From an uncultured Clostridia bacterium (GTDB lineage Bacteria > Bacillota > Clostridia > TANB77 > UBA1234): a stretch of 64,000 nucleotides of DNA. The position numbers were made by a program, and so were the translations under genes. A model generated the notes under the pieces. That model ran no database searches, had not been told where the DNA came from, and worked only from the letters and a program-made list of their open reading frames with translations. The stretch covers positions 1 through 64,000 of the forward strand of contig CAKPAA010000002.1 of the NCBI GenBank assembly GCA_934132775.1. The letters are read 5' to 3'. This document shows positions 62,449-64,000 of this stretch, in pieces. The stretch's first letter is position 1. Every line of letters starts with the position of its first letter.

Positions 62449-64000
62449 CTAACTTTGTTCTCTTTTCTTAAATTTTATATTTTCTTCTCCCATCATGTTT
62501 TCTACTTTCCTATATATATTTTCGTTAAAGTACATTGGTAAAACTTTTGAAACATCATTGTTTTTAAGTTCAACAAATATATTTCCTTTTCTATTGCTGA
62601 TTTCTTTTATAAAGTCTCTCAAAAGTTGAAGTTCATATTCTGTTTTGTTCGGTGGAATGTTTATTTCTATCATTAAATCTTTATTACGCAAGTTTTCAGC
62701 AAGTTCACTACTATACATTTCAAATTTTTCAGCTTTCAACATAACCACATTTACTTCATCTTCTTTTGCATTTATTCTGCCTTGCACTCTAATGACGGTA
62801 TCTTGAATAAGAACATTTCTATATCCAGCATATGTTTTTGGAAAAACTATTAAGTTTATGCTGCCTTCCAAATCTTCCAGTGTAACAAATGCCATAATTT
62901 CATTATTCTTTGTAACTTTTGTTCGCACAGAATCTATAATTCCAAGTAATTTAACATTTTTTCCGTCTAATGAAGATAAATCTTTTTCAACCTCGTCATC
63001 TTCGTCTTGAATTAAATCCGTGCTTTTTATATTTGAATACTCGTCTATATATGATTTGTAATTTTCTAGTGGATGTCCCGAAATATATAGCCCTAGCATT
63101 TCTTTTTCCATTAAAAGTAATTCTTTTTTTGGAAGTTCCTGCACCTTTTTTAAGCTATATAACTCATCATTCTTTTTTGTCTCTTCGCCAGCCATATCAA
63201 ACATATTAACTTGACCAGATACGGCTCTTTTTCGGTCACTACTTATCATATCTATAACATCTTCAAAAGAGCGAAGTAATGTGTTTCTATTATTACCTAG
63301 TGAATCAAAAACACCAGCTTTAATCATACTTTCAATACATTTTTTATTAACCTCTTCCGAAGAAACTCTTTTACAAAAGTCAATAAAATCCTTGTATAAA
63401 CCATTCTTTTCACGTTCGTTCGTAATAAAATCAATTGCACCCTCGCCAACATTTTTTATAGCAGCAAGTCCAAAAATAATTTTTCCATCTTTAACTATAA
63501 ATTTGCTAAAACTCATATTTATATCAGGTCTAAGAATTTCTATATTCATCTTCTTACATTCTTCAACATAAACTGTAATCTTGCTTTGAGAAGTTAAAAA
63601 GCTGTTTAATAAAGCAGCAAAAAACTCGGCAGGATAATACGTTTTTAAATAAGCTGTCCTATATGCAACAACTGCATAACAAGCTGCGTGAGATTTATTA
63701 AAAGCATATTTTGCAAATTCAGACATCTCATCAAAAATCTTATTTGCAGACTTTTCATCAACGCCATTTCTAATAGCACCAGGAATTATAACGTTACCGT
63801 TATCATCTGTAAGGCCAAAGATAAAGTTCTTTCTCTCTTCCGCCATAACATCTACTTTTTTCTTTCCCATAGCTCTACGCACTAAGTCAGCTCTACCAAG
63901 GGAATAGCCAGCAACGTCCCTAACAATTTGCATTACTTGCTCTTGATAAACCATACAACCATAAGTAACATTCAAAATATTTTCTAATATTGGATGTGTA
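62449..64000 (-). CDS. dnaE: DNA polymerase III alpha subunit DnaE (3' part, runs off the window)
   Basis: C-terminal ~517 codons of the replicative polymerase; coding continues through base 64000 (HPILENILNVTYG). Visible: CMVYQEQVMQIVRDVAGYSL, GRADLVRRAMGKKK, NKSHAACYAVVAYRTAYLK, the tandem HhH region (GVFDSLGNNRNTLLRSFED), the OB fold (KLLGIIDSVRTKVTKNNEIM, GSINLIVFP) and a C-terminal tail. DnaE-type (not PolC). The PHP domain and catalytic Asps lie outside the window. Confidence 0.95.
   Translation of the reverse strand, partial: THPILENILNVTYGCMVYQEQVMQIVRDVAGYSLGRADLVRRAMGKKKVDVMAEERKNFIFGLTDDNGNVIIPGAIRNGVDEKSANKIFDEMSEFAKYAFNKSHAACYAVVAYRTAYLKTYYPAEFFAALLNSFLTSQSKITVYVEECKKMNIEILRPDINMSFSKFIVKDGKIIFGLAAIKNVGEGAIDFITNEREKNGLYKDFIDFCKRVSSEEVNKKCIESMIKAGVFDSLGNNRNTLLRSFEDVIDMISSDRKRAVSGQVNMFDMAGEETKKNDELYSLKKVQELPKKELLLMEKEMLGLYISGHPLENYKSYIDEYSNIKSTDLIQDEDDEVEKDLSSLDGKNVKLLGIIDSVRTKVTKNNEIMAFVTLEDLEGSINLIVFPKTYAGYRNVLIQDTVIRVQGRINAKEDEVNVVMLKAEKFEMYSSELAENLRNKDLMIEINIPPNKTEYELQLLRDFIKEISNRKGNIFVELKNNDVSKVLPMYFNENIYRKVENMMGEENIKFKKREQS

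Noticed and set aside
1..64000. CRISPR array, insertion sequence or prophage
   Set aside because: No direct-repeat/spacer array, transposase, integrase or phage structural gene is seen.

Overview
The window reads as a chromosomal segment of a low-GC, Gram-positive Clostridia-type bacterium. The base composition is AT-rich. The cues are a RemA/YicC/omega cluster, an hrcA-grpE-dnaK-dnaJ-rsmE heat-shock operon with CIRCE operators, a glmS ribozyme ahead of glmS, a SigH-like sigma factor, FeoA/FeoB, rubrerythrin with a PerR-like regulator, and prepilin N-termini of the clostridial GxSLIALVITIIV type. Most genes lie on the minus strand and are housekeeping genes.

Layout (window coordinates). 0.07-10.5 kb: secA, rpoZ, remA, yicC, a small membrane protein, rsmE, then dnaJ-dnaK-grpE-hrcA under a CIRCE operator. 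10.8-12.5 kb: a visibly more GC-rich island of small unknown genes, two of which share a repeated 'YxP' domain. 12.8-18.1 kb: mntP, engB, tex, dtd, a membrane protein, yebC. 18.2-31.7 kb: three paralogous prepilin-like surface proteins with ABC-F, feoAB, a TetR regulator and a GltD-like oxidoreductase between them. 31.7-38.7 kb: a DUF1934 protein, the amino-sugar cluster glmM / hexapeptide acyltransferase / ribozyme-glmS, a NapH-like ferredoxin and a putative glycoside hydrolase. 39.4-41.2 kb: sigH, tRNA-Thr, a candidate type I toxin-antitoxin locus and a 6S-like RNA. 41.4-48.8 kb: an orphan amino-acid dehydrogenase, PIN and LRV-repeat proteins with foreign-looking composition, a thioesterase, rubrerythrin/PerR and an ECF sigma/RsiV-like pair. 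48.8-58.2 kb: metallophosphoesterase, tsaD, an M50 protease, lysS, greA, an unknown, a GH18 protein, and an NfeD-SPFH pair. 58.4-64 kb: groESL with a perfect CIRCE, a membrane-anchored unknown, and the 3' part of dnaE running off the window.

The most interesting signal is in the prepilin-like paralogs. The last two (27652-29172 and 29542-31062) are almost identical for about 72 residues. They then enter a 204-bp window, the same length in both, where 28 of 68 codons are replaced against 7 silent changes. Variable codons are interspersed with invariant ones. Local GC rises sharply, and a GC-rich invariant block closes the window just before the conserved GLRP motif. This is the pattern expected of variable regions written by a diversity-generating retroelement (DGR), on a C-type-lectin/DUF6273-like display domain attached to a type IV pilin-like stalk. 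No reverse transcriptase or template repeat is visible in the window, so they would have to act in trans. Two of the three pilin-like genes also sit behind a duplicated upstream module. It contains a small ORF with a (CA)6 or (CA)11 tract that switches its frame, a terminator-like hairpin and a conserved hairpin of about 74 nt.

A second notable item is a compact locus at 40.4-40.8 kb. It has a 41-residue single-TM peptide, its own promoter and terminator, a 5' UTR segment complementary to its ribosome-binding site, and a convergent RNA of about 90 nt overlapping its 3' end. These are the hallmarks of a type I toxin-antitoxin system.
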